Below, in pieces: positions 1 to 6,248 of a DNA stretch of 9,351 bases. Within the stretch, counting starts at the first letter, position 1. Each line of letters opens with the position of its first letter. The position numbers were made by a program, and so were the translations under genes. Source of the DNA: an uncultured Dyadobacter sp. (GTDB lineage Bacteria > Bacteroidota > Bacteroidia > Cytophagales > Spirosomataceae); the NCBI GenBank assembly GCA_946481035.1, contig CAMLNK010000088.1, forward strand, positions 1 to 9,351, in the 5' to 3' direction. Under the pieces are notes generated by a model, which did no database searches, was not told the origin of the DNA, and saw nothing but the letters and a program-made list of their open reading frames with translations.

Positions 1-776
1 GCGTTCAGGCCTCCGTCCAGCAGGATATTTTCGCCATTGATGTAGGCGCCGGCGTCGGAGGCCAGCAGTACCACCAGGCCCTTGATATCGTCGTGGTTAG
101 CCATGCGGCGGAGCGGCACTTTTTTGCAATAGTTATTCAAAAAAGCTTCGGGCTGGTTGTTGAACAGCCCGCCCGGGCTAATGCAGTTGAACCGGACGTT
201 TTTCCCCGCATTCATCTGCGCCATGTAACGCGTGAGGTTAATGAGCCCCGCATTGTGAAAAAAGTAATCCGGCGGCAGGTCGCCCATACCGACCGTCCCT
301 TCATAATTGGACAAATCCGGGCCGAACATGCCCATCATCGACGCGATGTTGATCACACTCCCGCCCCCGCTTTGCACGATCAGGTCGGCCATTTCACGCA
401 TAATATCCACCATGCCGGTCGCATTCACCTGCATCGACTCCTCAAACTGGCTCAGCGGTGCATTATAACCTTTCATAGGGCGCGAAACTGCATTGTTAAC
501 AAAGCCATCCAGCCGCCCGAATCTTTCCAGCACCCCGGCCTTCAAAGCCATTACCGACTCATGCGCTCCCTGATCCGCCTCCATCGCAAGCACATCTAGC
601 CCCCGTTCGCGGAACACCGCGGCCGTTTTCTCCGCCGACGCCAGCTCTCTGGACGTGGTAATCACCGTAGCATCCGCCTCAGCCAGGCCTTCCACAATGC
701 ATTTCCCATAGTTTCCGGAACCGCCCGTAACGAGGATCACTTTGTTTTTCAGGCTTAATAGATCTTTGACATTCAT
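1..776 (-). CDS. SDR-family oxidoreductase (SDR1), 3' end cut by window edge, catalytic Lys replaced
   Basis: A predicted cytosolic NAD(P)-dependent short-chain dehydrogenase/reductase. The 258 visible residues start at ATG 774-776, and the reading frame stays open to the left edge. The C-terminal LLDGGLN motif shows that only a few residues are missing. A Rossmann fold is indicated by TGGSGNYG near residues 17-24 (GxxGxxG spacing rather than the classical TGxxxGxG). The usual NNAG reads NNAV. The catalytic Ser is S146 (ASMMG) and the Tyr is Y171. The S-to-Y distance is 25 residues, about twice that of FabG-type SDRs. The YxxxK motif reads Y-F-F-H-N, so the catalytic Lys is Asn175 (codon 252-254). 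It is the last gene of cluster A, after the Gfo/Idh gene, across a heptamer-repeat spacer. The family assignment is secure. The substrate is unknown, and normal redox activity is doubtful given N175. Confidence 0.93.
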   Translation of the reverse strand, partial: MNVKDLLSLKNKVILVTGGSGNYGKCIVEGLAEADATVITTSRELASAEKTAAVFRERGLDVLAMEADQGAHESVMALKAGVLERFGRLDGFVNNAVSRPMKGYNAPLSQFEESMQVNATGMVDIMREMADLIVQSGGGSVINIASMMGMFGPDLSNYEGTVGMGDLPPDYFFHNAGLINLTRYMAQMNAGKNVRFNCISPGGLFNNQPEAFLNNYCKKVPLRRMANHDDIKGLVVLLASDAGAYINGENILLDGGLN

Positions 777-806
777 TTTGTGAGATGTTGCGTTTTTTGT
801 CGTCTG

Positions 807-870
807 TTATGCGATTTTGACCATAGACCATGGACCAATGGTTCGGCACATTTTTCACTTGGCAAACTGT
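807..870. other. Intergenic core, copy 1 (split by a heptamer segment)
   Basis: TTATGCGATTTT (807-818) and TTTTCACT plus AACTGT (852-859, 865-870) recur as an almost contiguous block, 1899-1926, in the other repeat-bearing spacer of cluster A. In this copy the two halves are separated by about 33 bases carrying three GACCATA-type heptamers, with ATTTT on both sides of the split. The sharing was seen by eye. Whether it has a function is unknown. Confidence 0.5.
819..839 (+). repeat. Heptamer array, left arm (GACCATA type, 3 units)
   Basis: Three consecutive 7-base units: GACCATA, GACCATG, GACCAAT. The first 12 bases (819-830) are the exact reverse complement of 870-881 at the edge of the right arm. 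A transcript running toward SDR1 could therefore form a 12-bp stem with a loop of about 39 bases. The arm lies about 43 bases upstream of the SDR1 start. Confidence 0.75.
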
Positions 871-919
871 GGTCTATGGTCGGCGGTCGGCAGTCCGCGG
901 TCGGCGGTCTATGGTCGGC
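871..919 (-). repeat. Heptamer array, right arm (7 units, abuts Gfo/Idh stop)
   Basis: Seven consecutive 7-base units on the plus strand: GGTCTAT, GGTCGGC, GGTCGGC, AGTCCGC, GGTCGGC, GGTCTAT, GGTCGGC. Read on the minus strand these are GACC followed by a variable triplet, so this arm is inverted relative to the left arm. Only two bases separate the array from the Gfo/Idh stop codon (922-924). The array lies outside any gene I can support. Confidence 0.85.
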
Positions 920-921
920 CG

Positions 922-1836
922 TCACAACGCGATCTCTACCCCGCTCCGTTCCAAACTCTCCTTCGCCCCGATAATCACCTGCATGATCCGCTCCGTTTTC
1001 TCAAATGCCAACCGCGGCTTACCCTCTTCCAGCGAGCGCACAAACTCTATAATATTGTCCCGGAACATCGAATAGGAATTCCGGATATCGATCAGCTTCC
1101 AGCCATTCTGCCCGAAAAGCGAGATCTGGAACGTGCCTGTAATGTCCATGAACAGGTGCAGCATGATATCCGGGCCATCGGCCATTTTCAGTTGAATAAT
1201 CTCCTTATCCGCCCGGCCGATATGCCGCACCGAGTGCGGTATCGGATCACCGAGAATGCTAAAAACGCCTTCCAGCAAATGCACTCCGTACTTTTTCCAA
1301 TCCTTCTTCCCTACCGCCGTAACGAGTTCCAGTTTCCCGAACGATTGTATCTCCTGCCGCGCAATGCGGCATTCGTTGGCGTAGCGCATCGACGAGCACG
1401 ACATCAGGAACTTCCCCGCCCGGTGCTGCTCCGCGAACCACGCCAGGTCCTCCCGGGAATAGGCCAGCGGTTTATCAATGAAAATCGGAACGCCCGCTTC
1501 GATAAACGGCATGGCCATTTCGCGGTGATTTTCAGGATCGTCGCGCGCCAGTATCACCGCGTCCACCTCACCGATCATCGCTTCCAGGCTGCCGCTAACA
1601 TTTTCAATGCCGGCACCTTTGGCAATACTCTCGGCGATTTCCACTTCCTGCGCCCATACGTGCTTAACGCGCGCGCCGGGAATGCCCAGCGTATCGCGGT
1701 TCGCTTCCAGGTAGGCAGTTACCGCAGGATAACCTACACGGCTTATTTCATCCCCATCAAATACCCCATTGATAATGGCCGACCACGAGTAAGGATGCGC
1801 GTTACCGGGGCTCATGCCGATGATACCTATATTCAT
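922..1836 (-). CDS. Gfo/Idh/MocA-family oxidoreductase
   Basis: A predicted cytosolic NAD(P)-dependent dehydrogenase of a sugar, sugar acid or nucleotide sugar, 304 residues. The N-terminal Rossmann segment MNIGIIGMSPGNAHP has G4, G7 and G11 in the nucleotide loop. The family's EKP motif appears as D121-K122-P123 (FIDKPLA). H186 in the GVHLLE segment sits where the family has its catalytic His. The C-terminal half is the alpha/beta substrate domain. The start is taken at ATG 1834-1836. An in-frame ATG at 1876-1878 would add 14 residues encoded by repeat DNA before the conserved first strand, so it is unlikely. The gene lies between the aldo/keto reductase and SDR1, with heptamer-repeat spacers on both sides. 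The exact substrate cannot be deduced. Confidence 0.92.
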   Translation of the reverse strand: MNIGIIGMSPGNAHPYSWSAIINGVFDGDEISRVGYPAVTAYLEANRDTLGIPGARVKHVWAQEVEIAESIAKGAGIENVSGSLEAMIGEVDAVILARDDPENHREMAMPFIEAGVPIFIDKPLAYSREDLAWFAEQHRAGKFLMSCSSMRYANECRIARQEIQSFGKLELVTAVGKKDWKKYGVHLLEGVFSILGDPIPHSVRHIGRADKEIIQLKMADGPDIMLHLFMDITGTFQISLFGQNGWKLIDIRNSYSMFRDNIIEFVRSLEEGKPRLAFEKTERIMQVIIGAKESLERSGVEIAL

Positions 1837-1852
1837 TTTTGGTGCTTTTGGT

Positions 1853-1880
1853 GCTGTAAGCTGTAAGCAATAGGCCATAA
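1853..1880 (+). repeat. Heptamer array, left arm (GCTGTAA type, 4 units)
   Basis: Four consecutive 7-base units: GCTGTAA, GCTGTAA, GCAATAG, GCCATAA. A 9-base direct repeat TTTTGGTGC (1837-1845, 1846-1854) fills the space between this arm and the Gfo/Idh start codon. The arm is an imperfect inverted copy of the right arm at 1937-1964: about 14 of 18 positions pair when 1853-1870 is set against 1950-1967. Confidence 0.7.
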
Positions 1881-1883
1881 ATC

Positions 1884-1897
1884 CAATCCCTGGATTG
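1884..1897. repeat. Short perfect inverted repeat between the heptamer arms
   Basis: CAATCC, a 2-base loop, then GGATTG. It sits in the spacer between the left arm and the shared core. It is not followed by a T-run in either direction, so it is not called a terminator. It could be a hairpin or a small operator. Confidence 0.4.
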
Positions 1898-1898
1898 A

Positions 1899-1926
1899 TT
1901 ATACGATTTTCACTGTCTCGAACTGT
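1899..1926. other. Intergenic core, copy 2 (intact)
   Basis: TTATACGATTTTCACT, six bases, then AACTGT. The first 12 bases match copy 1 (807-818) at 11 of 12 positions. TTTTCACT and AACTGT recur in copy 1 with a 5-base instead of a 6-base gap. In both copies the heptamer array that runs to the preceding gene's stop codon begins at or shortly after AACTGT. A sequence resembling TATAAT occurs on the minus strand here, but no suitably spaced upstream box was found. Confidence 0.5.
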
Positions 1927-1936
1927 AAAAACTTAA

Positions 1937-1964
1937 AGCTTATAGCTTATAGCTCATAGCTAAC
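1937..1964 (-). repeat. Heptamer array, right arm (GCTATAA type), at the AKR stop
   Basis: Plus-strand units AGCTTAT, AGCTTAT, AGCTCAT, AGCTAAC, with a degenerate unit before them (1930-1936). On the minus strand they read GCTGTTA, GCTATGA, GCTATAA, GCTATAA. The array begins within a few bases of the aldo/keto reductase stop codon (1969-1971), as the GACC array does at the Gfo/Idh stop. Confidence 0.8.
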
Positions 1965-1968
1965 AGCC

Positions 1969-2925
1969 CTACCGCAGCCACCCCATCCTGTCCCAATGCG
2001 GGAGGTTCAGAAATTCCGGCTCGGGATAGGCCATCTGGCTGGCGTTTTTTAATGTATTCGGTTCCATCATGGCGCCGCTGGCCGTTGCCAGGGCCTGATG
2101 GAGGTATTCGGGCTTGTCGATACCGACGAGCACCGAAGCAATGCTTTCAAACGACAGTGCAAATCGCGTTGCGAGCGTGGGCAGGTCAGGAAATCCGGCA
2201 CCCAGCAGCGAATGGTAATGCCCGATATGCCGCTCCACATCTGCCAATGCGGGATGCAGGTTCCTGCCCCGGTCGCTGAGCAGGCCCTTCATCAGCACCG
2301 ACCGAACCACTATCCCAACGCCATTTTCCACTGCATCGTCAAAACAAGCCGCGTGCCGCTGGTCCATCAGGTTGAAAGGCAGCTGGATCACATCCCAATG
2401 CCCTGCCGCAATCGCTGCCGCAGTCTCGGAAGACAAGTAAGTCGACACCCCCGTGGCGCGAATGACACCCTGGCTTTTCAAATCCTGAAACGCCTCGGCA
2501 ATCACCTCGTTATCAAGAATTTCCTGATCGCCATAATGTAGCATAAAAACATCTATATAATCGGTTTGCAGCTCGCGGAGGCTTTCTTTTAATGAGTTTT
2601 GAATAAAAGTTTTCAGTGCATGATCCGGCGGCAGGGCGCCACTTGGATCGCGGAAGTGCCGGCATTTGGTCGCCAGTACAATATTCTGCCGTTTTGAAAC
2701 AAAAGCCTTGCCCATAATGGTCTCGCTTTCACCGTACAATCGGGCCGTATCGAAGAAATTGATGCCTTTTTCGAGCGCTTCGTGCAGCAGGCCGATCGCC
2801 TCCTTTTCCGACAGCATATCCTCCCGGCCTTGCACACCGATGCCATACGGCACGCCGATCTCCACGCCGCCGAAAGCGATTTCGGACACCTGCAATCCGG
2901 TAAGGCCCAATTCTTTGTATCTCAT
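1969..2925 (-). CDS. Aldo/keto reductase
   Basis: A predicted cytosolic NAD(P)H-dependent aldehyde/ketone reductase or sugar dehydrogenase, 318 residues, a normal length for the AKR (beta/alpha)8 barrel. The catalytic tetrad is complete: D59 (FFDTA), Y64 (RLYGES), K87 (ATKC) and H130 (MLHYGD). The N-terminal GLTGLQVSEIAFGG strand and the VIQLPFNLMDQ, IVVRSVLMKG and SVLVGI segments are typical. The start ATG (2923-2925) overlaps the aldolase stop TGA (2922-2924) as ATGA, so translation is probably coupled to the aldolase. A reasonable role is reduction of the aldehyde released by the aldolase, or oxidation of a sugar feeding it. This is inferred from position only. Confidence 0.95.
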   Translation of the reverse strand: MRYKELGLTGLQVSEIAFGGVEIGVPYGIGVQGREDMLSEKEAIGLLHEALEKGINFFDTARLYGESETIMGKAFVSKRQNIVLATKCRHFRDPSGALPPDHALKTFIQNSLKESLRELQTDYIDVFMLHYGDQEILDNEVIAEAFQDLKSQGVIRATGVSTYLSSETAAAIAAGHWDVIQLPFNLMDQRHAACFDDAVENGVGIVVRSVLMKGLLSDRGRNLHPALADVERHIGHYHSLLGAGFPDLPTLATRFALSFESIASVLVGIDKPEYLHQALATASGAMMEPNTLKNASQMAYPEPEFLNLPHWDRMGWLR

Positions 2926-3740
2926 TTAGCCGAAGTAGTCTGATTTTCAAGATAGGATGCGGAGCCCCCGGCTGTTGAGTTACCGGCGAAGGATTTTACC
3001 AGTTCCTGACAATACCGCGTAAGCCCGACTACATCCGCGCCCACGCTCACAAACTGGTAACCCATCGAGACCAGGTCGTTCAGGTTACCCGGCCCGCCCA
3101 CCGTACCGGCAAATTTGCCATGCTTGCGGGCCACTTCGGCCACGCGAATCCGCGTTTCGAGCAATTTGGGATGGTCCCATTGCCCAGGCGCGCCGATACC
3201 CTGGCTGAAATCGCCCGGACCGAAGAAAAGCATATCATAACCTTCCAGCGCCGCGATGGCTTCCAGGTCGTCGAGCGGCTCGGGATCTTCGATCTGTAAA
3301 ATAACAAACCGCTCCCGGTTAGCTTCTTCGAGGTACGCATTGAAATCCACGGCCGTGTAAGCTCCATCCGCATTGCCGCCATCTATCGGGCGAAGGCCTG
3401 TCGGGTGGAACCGGGTCATATGGATTACCTTCCGGGCATCTTCCAGCCCCATGATGTGCGGCACCATAATGCCGGTAGCATCCATTTCGAGCGGCCGGAT
3501 GTAATCGCTGTAACTCCCGCGCGGCACCCGCACGAGCAGGTCCGTATCCTGCGATTTGGCCGCCCAAACGCACCCGGCCAGCACCGACCAATCGAGCCCG
3601 ATATGCTCTTGATCGGCCCATACGCAATCAAAACCGCCTATTCCGGCGATTTCGGCCACACGCGGCTCGGAAAGGTTCATTTTGAAACAACTCACAATTT
3701 CGCCCGCCCGCAATTTGCGCAGCACCCGGCTAGCCCGCAT
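2922..3740 (-). CDS. HpcH/HpaI-family class II aldolase
   Basis: A predicted metal-dependent aldolase that cleaves or forms 4-hydroxy-2-keto acids (pyruvate plus an aldehyde), cytosolic, 272 residues from ATG 3738-3740. A TTG two codons upstream (3744-3746) would make it 274 residues. ATG is preferred because it is a standard start and its numbering falls close to E. coli HpaI. Numbered from ATG, the conserved residues are H46 (DQEH), R71 (VRVP), metal ligand E151 (QIEDPE) and metal ligand D177 (FFGPGDFS). The H-R spacing (25) and E-D spacing (26) equal those I recall for HpaI H45/R70 and E149/D175. A low-complexity tail of about 25 residues extends past the last helix. It is the first gene of cluster A, with a promoter candidate about 48 bases upstream. 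The substrate is unknown; no sugar-acid dehydratase or kinase is present here. Confidence 0.93.
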   Translation of the reverse strand: MRASRVLRKLRAGEIVSCFKMNLSEPRVAEIAGIGGFDCVWADQEHIGLDWSVLAGCVWAAKSQDTDLLVRVPRGSYSDYIRPLEMDATGIMVPHIMGLEDARKVIHMTRFHPTGLRPIDGGNADGAYTAVDFNAYLEEANRERFVILQIEDPEPLDDLEAIAALEGYDMLFFGPGDFSQGIGAPGQWDHPKLLETRIRVAEVARKHGKFAGTVGGPGNLNDLVSMGYQFVSVGADVVGLTRYCQELVKSFAGNSTAGGSASYLENQTTSAK

Positions 3741-3787
3741 TTTCAAAGTATGTCGCTGTTAATGTAAAACCTGAATGTAATGTAACC

Positions 3788-3795
3788 CAAAAGTA
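3788..3795 (-). promoter_or_regulatory. Candidate Bacteroidota -7 promoter box for cluster A
   Basis: On the minus strand this reads TACTTTTG, an exact match to the Bacteroidota sigma consensus TAnnTTTG. A start about 7 bases downstream would give a leader of roughly 40 bases before the aldolase ATG. No clear TTG/TTTG -33 box is seen at the expected distance, so support comes from position and one box only. Confidence 0.4.
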
Positions 3796-3843
3796 GCGGC
3801 TGCCCAATTGGTCTTCTATTACTTTTATGGGTGATTCTGATAC

Positions 3844-3851
3844 TATCTTTC
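3844..3851 (+). promoter_or_regulatory. Weak candidate promoter box for the Uma2-family gene
   Basis: TATCTTTC matches TAnnTTTG at all but the last position. It lies about 57 bases upstream of the ATG, in the divergent spacer 3741-3908. No good -33 box was found. The rest of this spacer shows no other recognisable element. Confidence 0.2.
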
Positions 3852-3908
3852 ACATTTGGGAATGCGGCCATAAATGCGTTAATTTAGAAAAGCATCAAAG
3901 CGACCATT

Positions 3909-4517
3909 ATGACTGTTTTGTCAGCCAGCTTATCGAAAAGCAAACAGGAAAATCTGCCCGACAACCTCATTCGTGAAGTGATCGCGGGAGAAGCATATTA
4001 TTACAAAGGCTATAAAGACGTGGTAGCCGGCACTATAACAGCAGAAGAAATAATGGGCAGCAGCGCTTTGCAATCCGTGCTGATCATGGCCCTCGGCTTT
4101 TTCATCAAGTCGAGGCTCGATAATGCACGTTACTGGCTCGCAACGAATGAAGCGGGCATTCACCTCGGCCCGCAGAACAATCTGTCGGTCGACCTGGGTA
4201 TTTTCAGAAAGGCGGAGGTGAACCTGAACAACCAGTACTTCAATTCCTCGCCGGAAGTAGCCATCGAAGTCGACGTGCGCATCGATACCGATCACGATCT
4301 CGATTACATTTTCTCCAAATCAGGTGTGATGATCGACCACGGAACCGATACGGTAATATGGATCATGACCAGGCACAAAAAAATAATGGTGATCCGCAAA
4401 GACGAGGATTCCCTCATTTACGATTGGGATCGTGACGTTGCATTACTACACCACGCTGCCGAACCGATTACGCTAAACCTTCAAAAATTGATCGAAGCGG
4501 AGCAAATTGAATGCTAG
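3909..4517 (+). CDS. Uma2-family (DUF820) predicted endonuclease
   Basis: A 202-residue protein of the Uma2 type, a PD-(D/E)xK nuclease fold whose biological role is not established. Visible family features: an N-terminal segment with REVIAGEAYYYKGYKDV, a helix after EEIMGSSALQ, D95 in VDLGIF (the PD-like acidic residue), E120 in EVAIEVD (the second acidic residue), and K137 followed by the GTDTVIWI strand where most members have GVxEYWxVD. It is the only plus-strand gene, divergent from the aldolase and convergent with the HEAT-repeat gene. The stop codons of the two convergent genes overlap in CTAG. There is no toxin-antitoxin partner or transposase beside it. It looks like a stand-alone accessory gene between the two minus-strand clusters. 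Confidence 0.8.
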   Translation: MTVLSASLSKSKQENLPDNLIREVIAGEAYYYKGYKDVVAGTITAEEIMGSSALQSVLIMALGFFIKSRLDNARYWLATNEAGIHLGPQNNLSVDLGIFRKAEVNLNNQYFNSSPEVAIEVDVRIDTDHDLDYIFSKSGVMIDHGTDTVIWIMTRHKKIMVIRKDEDSLIYDWDRDVALLHHAAEPITLNLQKLIEAEQIEC

Positions 4518-5449
4518 TTTCCGCGCTGACCGATCTTCAAAATAGCATAAGCCGCTGCCGCTCTCACATCGTAGTCTGCCGCTGGATCACCGAGCGGCAT
4601 TTTGTTCTCAAACATTTCCGATAATACGGGCAAATCATCCGCATTTCCTTTCGCTGCCAGCGCCATGGCCATTTCGGACCGTCCGCCTTTTGTGGGAGCC
4701 GCGTGGTAATTCAGCAATGCAGTTTTGATTGGCGGAAGCTTTCCGTCGCCAGGGTTTATAGCCGTCAGCCACGCGGCACTGAGCATATTCACCCGTGCAG
4801 CCGAAGTTTCGGGCTCTTTCAATGCTGCGTCGGCCAGTAGCTCCCATTGACGATCGTTCAAATCTCCCAATTGCCGCAATGCATAGGCTGAAATCGACTT
4901 TTTCGTCCAATCCGGATCGGATAACAGTGTTAAATTTTTTACCAATCCCATTTTGACAAATTCCAGCTGCCTTCCCGAATCGAAGGCCGTGCTCCAAAAT
5001 GTGTACAACGCCAATGCGGGCAGGTTGCTTTCAAGCGCCCTGCGGGTAGTTTCGGGCGCATCGGCAAGCGTCGAAATGTGAAGCTTCGCCAGCGTTTCGG
5101 CAGCATGAATGCGATCTGCGCCGTCTTCGTCGAGAAAAGCTGCCTTAATCTTGTTTAACCAAACCAACCTTTCAGATTCATTATCAGTACATTGGGACAA
5201 CACCCTCCAAATACCGACCCGGTATTGCGGTTTGGCACCAAGGCGTTTTTCCTCCGTGAGAAATTCAGCCCGTACACCTTCGGGGTAGCCGGCCCAAAGC
5301 AAATATTCCGCCGCATGGACTTTGACCCACTCCTCTTGTTCATGTAAAACTTTGCGCAGCAGGGCAATGCAGGCCCCGGTTCGTACCGTTTCCTGCGCTA
5401 TGGATTTGTTTGAAACAATCATGACCAACAAAATGAAAATGAGACGCAT
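4514..5449 (-). CDS. Exported HEAT-repeat-like protein of unknown function
   Basis: A 311-residue protein. Residues 1-18 form a signal peptide (hydrophobic LIFILLVMIV, then SIA with likely cleavage before QET), so export to the periplasm or cell surface is expected. The rest is a series of amphipathic helix pairs of HEAT/ARM type, for example VKVHAAEYLLWAGY, RIHAAETLAKL, KKSISAYALRQLGD and the C-terminal VRAAAAYAILKIGQ. No catalytic motif was found. Such solenoids usually act as scaffolds. The ATG lies three bases after the SDR2 stop (TGA CCT ATG), so it is almost certainly co-transcribed and translationally coupled. It is the last gene of cluster B and ends against the convergent Uma2-family gene, leaving no room for a dedicated terminator between them. 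The HEAT assignment is by eye. Confidence 0.8.
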   Translation of the reverse strand: MRLIFILLVMIVSNKSIAQETVRTGACIALLRKVLHEQEEWVKVHAAEYLLWAGYPEGVRAEFLTEEKRLGAKPQYRVGIWRVLSQCTDNESERLVWLNKIKAAFLDEDGADRIHAAETLAKLHISTLADAPETTRRALESNLPALALYTFWSTAFDSGRQLEFVKMGLVKNLTLLSDPDWTKKSISAYALRQLGDLNDRQWELLADAALKEPETSAARVNMLSAAWLTAINPGDGKLPPIKTALLNYHAAPTKGGRSEMAMALAAKGNADDLPVLSEMFENKMPLGDPAADYDVRAAAAYAILKIGQRGN

Positions 5450-5452
5450 AGG

Positions 5453-6232
5453 TCACCAGCTCGTCCAGCCGCCGTCGACGGCCAGGTTGTGCCCGGTAAT
5501 GTAGGTAGCCGCATCCGAAAGCAGGAACGCCACCGCTCCCGCAATTTCCGGCGACTGACCGACACGGCCCAGTGGCGATTTACCGGAGAGACGCGCAATA
5601 AAATCCGGATGATCCGCCTGCACTTTCGGGTTAGGGAACGGTCCGGGCGAAATGCAGTTGCAGCGCACCTGCGCCTGGCCGTAATGGACAGCCAGGTACC
5701 GGGCCATTTGAATAATACCGGCTTTTCCGACACCATACTCGACCGGGTTTTTGTTCATCGGATCCTGATAAACCTCCGGATAAGGCGATACCATGCCATA
5801 CATGCTCGAAAACAGCACCATACTGCCCCGCCCTTCCGCGGCCATCGCATTGCCGACTTGCCGGCACAGCGCCCAGGTGGCGGTCAGGTTTCCATGGTTC
5901 ACGCGGTCGAAATCCGCTTCGGTCACTGCATCCATGGTTTTAGCGGTGGTGAATGCGGTAAGGTTCACCAGCCCGTGCGGCACGCCCCATTGCGCCAGCC
6001 AGGCATTCACGCGGCGCTCGCAAGCGGGAATATCGGCAATGTCGGCATCACCGGTGGCTATCTTACCTTCCAGTCCGGCATTCGCGGCAAATTCAGCGGC
6101 ACGCCCGTCCAGGTCGATGCAAAGTACTTCTGCTCCCCGCCCTTGCAAGGCCCGAACGACCGCCTGGCCAAGGTAACCGGCCCCGCCGAAGACCCAAATG
6201 CGTTTCCCGGTCAGGCTAAACAGGTTTTCCAT
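5453..6232 (-). CDS. SDR-family oxidoreductase (SDR2)
   Basis: A predicted cytosolic NAD(P)-dependent short-chain dehydrogenase/reductase of 259 residues. The glycine loop is G16-G-A-G19-Y-L-G22 (GxxGxxG, as in SDR1) and D40/D42 follow strand 2, which hints at NAD(H) preference. Catalytic residues are complete: N112, S143 (SSMYG), Y166 and K170 (YGVGK). The usual NNAG is replaced by VNLTAF. The S-Y distance is 23 residues because of an insertion (MVSPYPEVYQDPMNKNPVE). The ending LAVDGGWTSW is typical of classical SDRs. The protein shares the long S-Y insertion and glycine pattern with SDR1 at the other end of the window, but keeps the Lys that SDR1 lost. The gene is 16 bases after the sialidase-like stop and 3 bases before the HEAT start. 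The substrate is unknown, though sugars or nucleotide sugars are plausible. Confidence 0.95.
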   Translation of the reverse strand: MENLFSLTGKRIWVFGGAGYLGQAVVRALQGRGAEVLCIDLDGRAAEFAANAGLEGKIATGDADIADIPACERRVNAWLAQWGVPHGLVNLTAFTTAKTMDAVTEADFDRVNHGNLTATWALCRQVGNAMAAEGRGSMVLFSSMYGMVSPYPEVYQDPMNKNPVEYGVGKAGIIQMARYLAVHYGQAQVRCNCISPGPFPNPKVQADHPDFIARLSGKSPLGRVGQSPEIAGAVAFLLSDAATYITGHNLAVDGGWTSW

Positions 6233-6248
6233 TTTATTTATAAATCAA

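Noticed and set aside
817..1866. Long plus-strand open frame (349 codons) opposite the Gfo/Idh gene
   Set aside because: It is antisense to a gene with clear family motifs, its product has no recognisable domain and is rich in Arg/His as expected for a shadow frame, and it runs through heptamer repeats.
1837..1878. N-terminal extension of the Gfo/Idh protein from ATG 1876-1878
   Set aside because: The extra 14 residues are encoded by repeat DNA and precede the Rossmann strand that normally begins right at the N-terminus.
1900..1906. TATAAT-like -10 box on the minus strand upstream of the Gfo/Idh gene
   Set aside because: The best -35-like box (TTTACA) is about 20 bases away, and Bacteroidota promoters use TAnnTTTG instead; it is part of the shared core and may have another role.
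819..1968. CRISPR array or cyanobacterial STRR-type simple repeat as an explanation of the heptamers
   Set aside because: There are no 24-40 base repeats with unique spacers, so it is not CRISPR. The 7-base period resembles STRRs, but opposed arms and a shared core are extra features, so the name was not applied.
3741..3746. TTG start for the aldolase two codons upstream of ATG
   Set aside because: An ATG start at 3738-3740 is more usual and gives residue numbers closest to HpaI; the two-residue difference has no functional weight.
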